A DNA stretch of 64,000 nt from Janthinobacterium aquaticum. GTDB lineage: Bacteria; Pseudomonadota; Gammaproteobacteria; Burkholderiales; Burkholderiaceae_D. Shown in pieces: positions 63,135 through 64,000 of the stretch (positions within the stretch are counted from its first letter, which is position 1; the number at the start of each line of letters is the position of its first letter). A program made the translations under genes and the position numbers. Where the stretch lies: contig NZ_WFLK01000005.1 in NCBI RefSeq assembly GCF_009208565.1, positions 62,001 to 126,000 on the forward strand, given 5' to 3'. Under the pieces are notes generated by a model. That model ran no database searches, was not told the DNA's origin, and saw only the letters and a program-made list of their open reading frames with translations.

Positions 63135-63686
63135 ATGGGCAAGCGACTCTCGAAAATAGCCACGCGCACCGGCGACGATGGCACCACCGGCTTGGGTGAC
63201 GGCAGCCGCGTCGGCAAGGACAGCGCGCGCATCCACGCCATGGGCGACGTCGACGAGCTCAACTCCCATCTGGGACTGCTGCTGTGCGAAGACATGCCGG
63301 CCACCCTGGGCGACGAGCTGATGGCGATCCAGCACGACCTGTTCGACCTGGGCGGCGAAATCTGCATCCCTGGCTACCAGCTGATCAAGGAAGAGCATGT
63401 GCTGCGGCTCGACACCCTGCTGGCCAAATACAACGCTGACCTGCCTGCGCTGAGCGAATTCATCCTGCCAGCCGGCTCGCGCGCCGCTTCGCTGGCCCAT
63501 GTCTGCCGCACCATCTGCCGGCGCGCCGAACGCCAGCTGGTGGCGCTGGCCGGCAGCGAAACCATCAATGCCCATCCGCGCCAGTACCTGAACCGCCTGT
63601 CCGACCTGCTGTTCGTGCTTGCGCGCGTGCTCAACCGCTTTGCCGGCGGCGGCGATGTGCTGTGGCGGCACGACCGCACCAGATAA
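63135..63686 (+). CDS. Cob(I)alamin adenosyltransferase (PduO/MMAB type)
   Basis: 183 residues from the ATG at 63135 with GAAGGA upstream. Motifs TRTGDDGTTGLGDGSRV (ATP loop), GDVDELNSHLG, and CRRAERQLVAL, NRLSDLLFVLAR. It makes adenosylcobalamin, the cofactor that CarH/LitR-type regulators such as the one at the left edge of the window sense. Divergent from glcD. Confidence 0.95.
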   Translation: MGKRLSKIATRTGDDGTTGLGDGSRVGKDSARIHAMGDVDELNSHLGLLLCEDMPATLGDELMAIQHDLFDLGGEICIPGYQLIKEEHVLRLDTLLAKYNADLPALSEFILPAGSRAASLAHVCRTICRRAERQLVALAGSETINAHPRQYLNRLSDLLFVLARVLNRFAGGGDVLWRHDRTR

Positions 63687-63813
63687 TTGAGGACTCTGCG
63701 ATAGCGCAACCAAACCATCGATCACGACGGACAACCAGCGCAGGCCGGCCTAAGATGACCGCTGCTACTAAAAAATAGTAAAAAATAACCCAATCACTTA
63801 GGTTTACGCTAAA

Positions 63814-64000
63814 ATTCCTACCATCCTGACCTTGCAAGGCCTGCGCGTTGTCATTTATTCCAATGATCATCGGCCGGCCCATGTGCATGTGATCGGGCGC
63901 GGGTGTGAGGCTGTGTTTGTCCTGTCGTGTCCCCATGGGCCACCGCAATTGCGAGAGAACTACGGCTACGCACGACAACAATTGAACCGGATCGTTGCGG
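63814..64000 (+). CDS. DUF4160 protein, 5' part, with a non-canonical start
   Basis: The frame from 63814 reads IPTILTLQGLRVVIYSNDHR, then PAHVHVIGRG ..., matching the DUF4160 pattern MPTILR...YSND...HVHV except that the expected ATG is ATT. An in-frame stop lies a few codons upstream, so there is no other ATG. Either ATT starts translation (rare but known) or the start is lost. The gene is cut by the window end. DUF4160 genes are usually paired with DUF2442 and behave like small toxin-antitoxin-type modules. Confidence 0.55.
   Translation, partial: MPTILTLQGLRVVIYSNDHRPAHVHVIGRGCEAVFVLSCPHGPPQLRENYGYARQQLNRIVA

Overview
The window looks like the chromosome of a betaproteobacterium of the Oxalobacteraceae (Massilia/Duganella/Janthinobacterium type). 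The evidence is the high-GC background, the order ftsY-ftsE-ftsX-rpoH, a Burkholderiales-type cytochrome oxidase cluster with its small assembly genes, and close family matches throughout. The assignment rests on gene content and order only; no 16S or tRNA gene is visible.

Layout. 1-5.2 kb: the end of a B12-binding MerR-type (CarH/LitR-like) regulator, ftsYEX, rpoH behind a CIRCE operator, and a small ribbon-helix-helix gene. 5.17-11.62 kb: a very AT-rich foreign element of 6.4 kb bounded by a perfect 23-bp direct repeat. It carries a tyrosine integrase, a ColE1/MbeA-type (HEN) relaxase with a MobC partner, two small accessory genes, a winged-helix (possibly Rep) gene, repeat arrays and one secreted cargo protein. 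It is best read as an integrative mobilizable element inserted at the ribosome-binding site of the small host gene. 11.7-17.3 kb: a lipoprotein, a shortened cytochrome P450 coupled to an ABM-domain gene, a frameshifted ArsR-type regulator, and an ABC ATPase with a permease fused to a CPBP protease. 17.3-20.7 kb: a YqaE-like proteolipid and a compact tellurite/stress cluster (TerZ, TIGR00266/AIM24, TerD, DUF475). 20.8-25.7 kb: NhaR-like LysR regulator, aromatic-acid MFS carrier, CNNM/CBS protein and AI-2E family permease. 25.8-35 kb: the aa3 cytochrome c oxidase locus (structural subunits, CtaG, heme O/A synthases, Sco, SURF1 and small accessory proteins). 35.4-37.6 kb: BioC-like methyltransferase, ComF, TrmL. 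37.7-47 kb: a six-gene minus-strand operon built around a 1246-residue tubulin/FtsZ-like protein with a C-terminal GYF-like domain, plus a secreted, membrane-anchored protein, a propeller-like protein, a three-helix membrane protein, a zinc-ribbon membrane protein and a glycine-zipper lipoprotein. 47.2-64 kb: heptose adenylyltransferase, OxyR, UbiA, a YqjD/YqjE-type trio, a DUF3455 lipoprotein, an ECF sigma/anti-sigma pair, proC, yggS, pilT-pilU, a GGDEF-EAL protein, glcD-glcE-glcF, a cobalamin adenosyltransferase and a DUF4160 fragment.

How the parts work together. The oxidase locus is a full build line: subunits I-III, copper delivery (CtaG, Sco), heme A synthesis (CtaB then CtaA) and SURF1. 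The glc genes form a three-subunit glycolate oxidase. PilT and PilU are the paired retraction ATPases of type IV pili, next to a c-di-GMP enzyme. Two palindromic repeats (37.6 and 53.0 kb) sit between convergent genes and supply TAG stop codons. The regions most worth following up are the tubulin-like operon and the mobilizable element.
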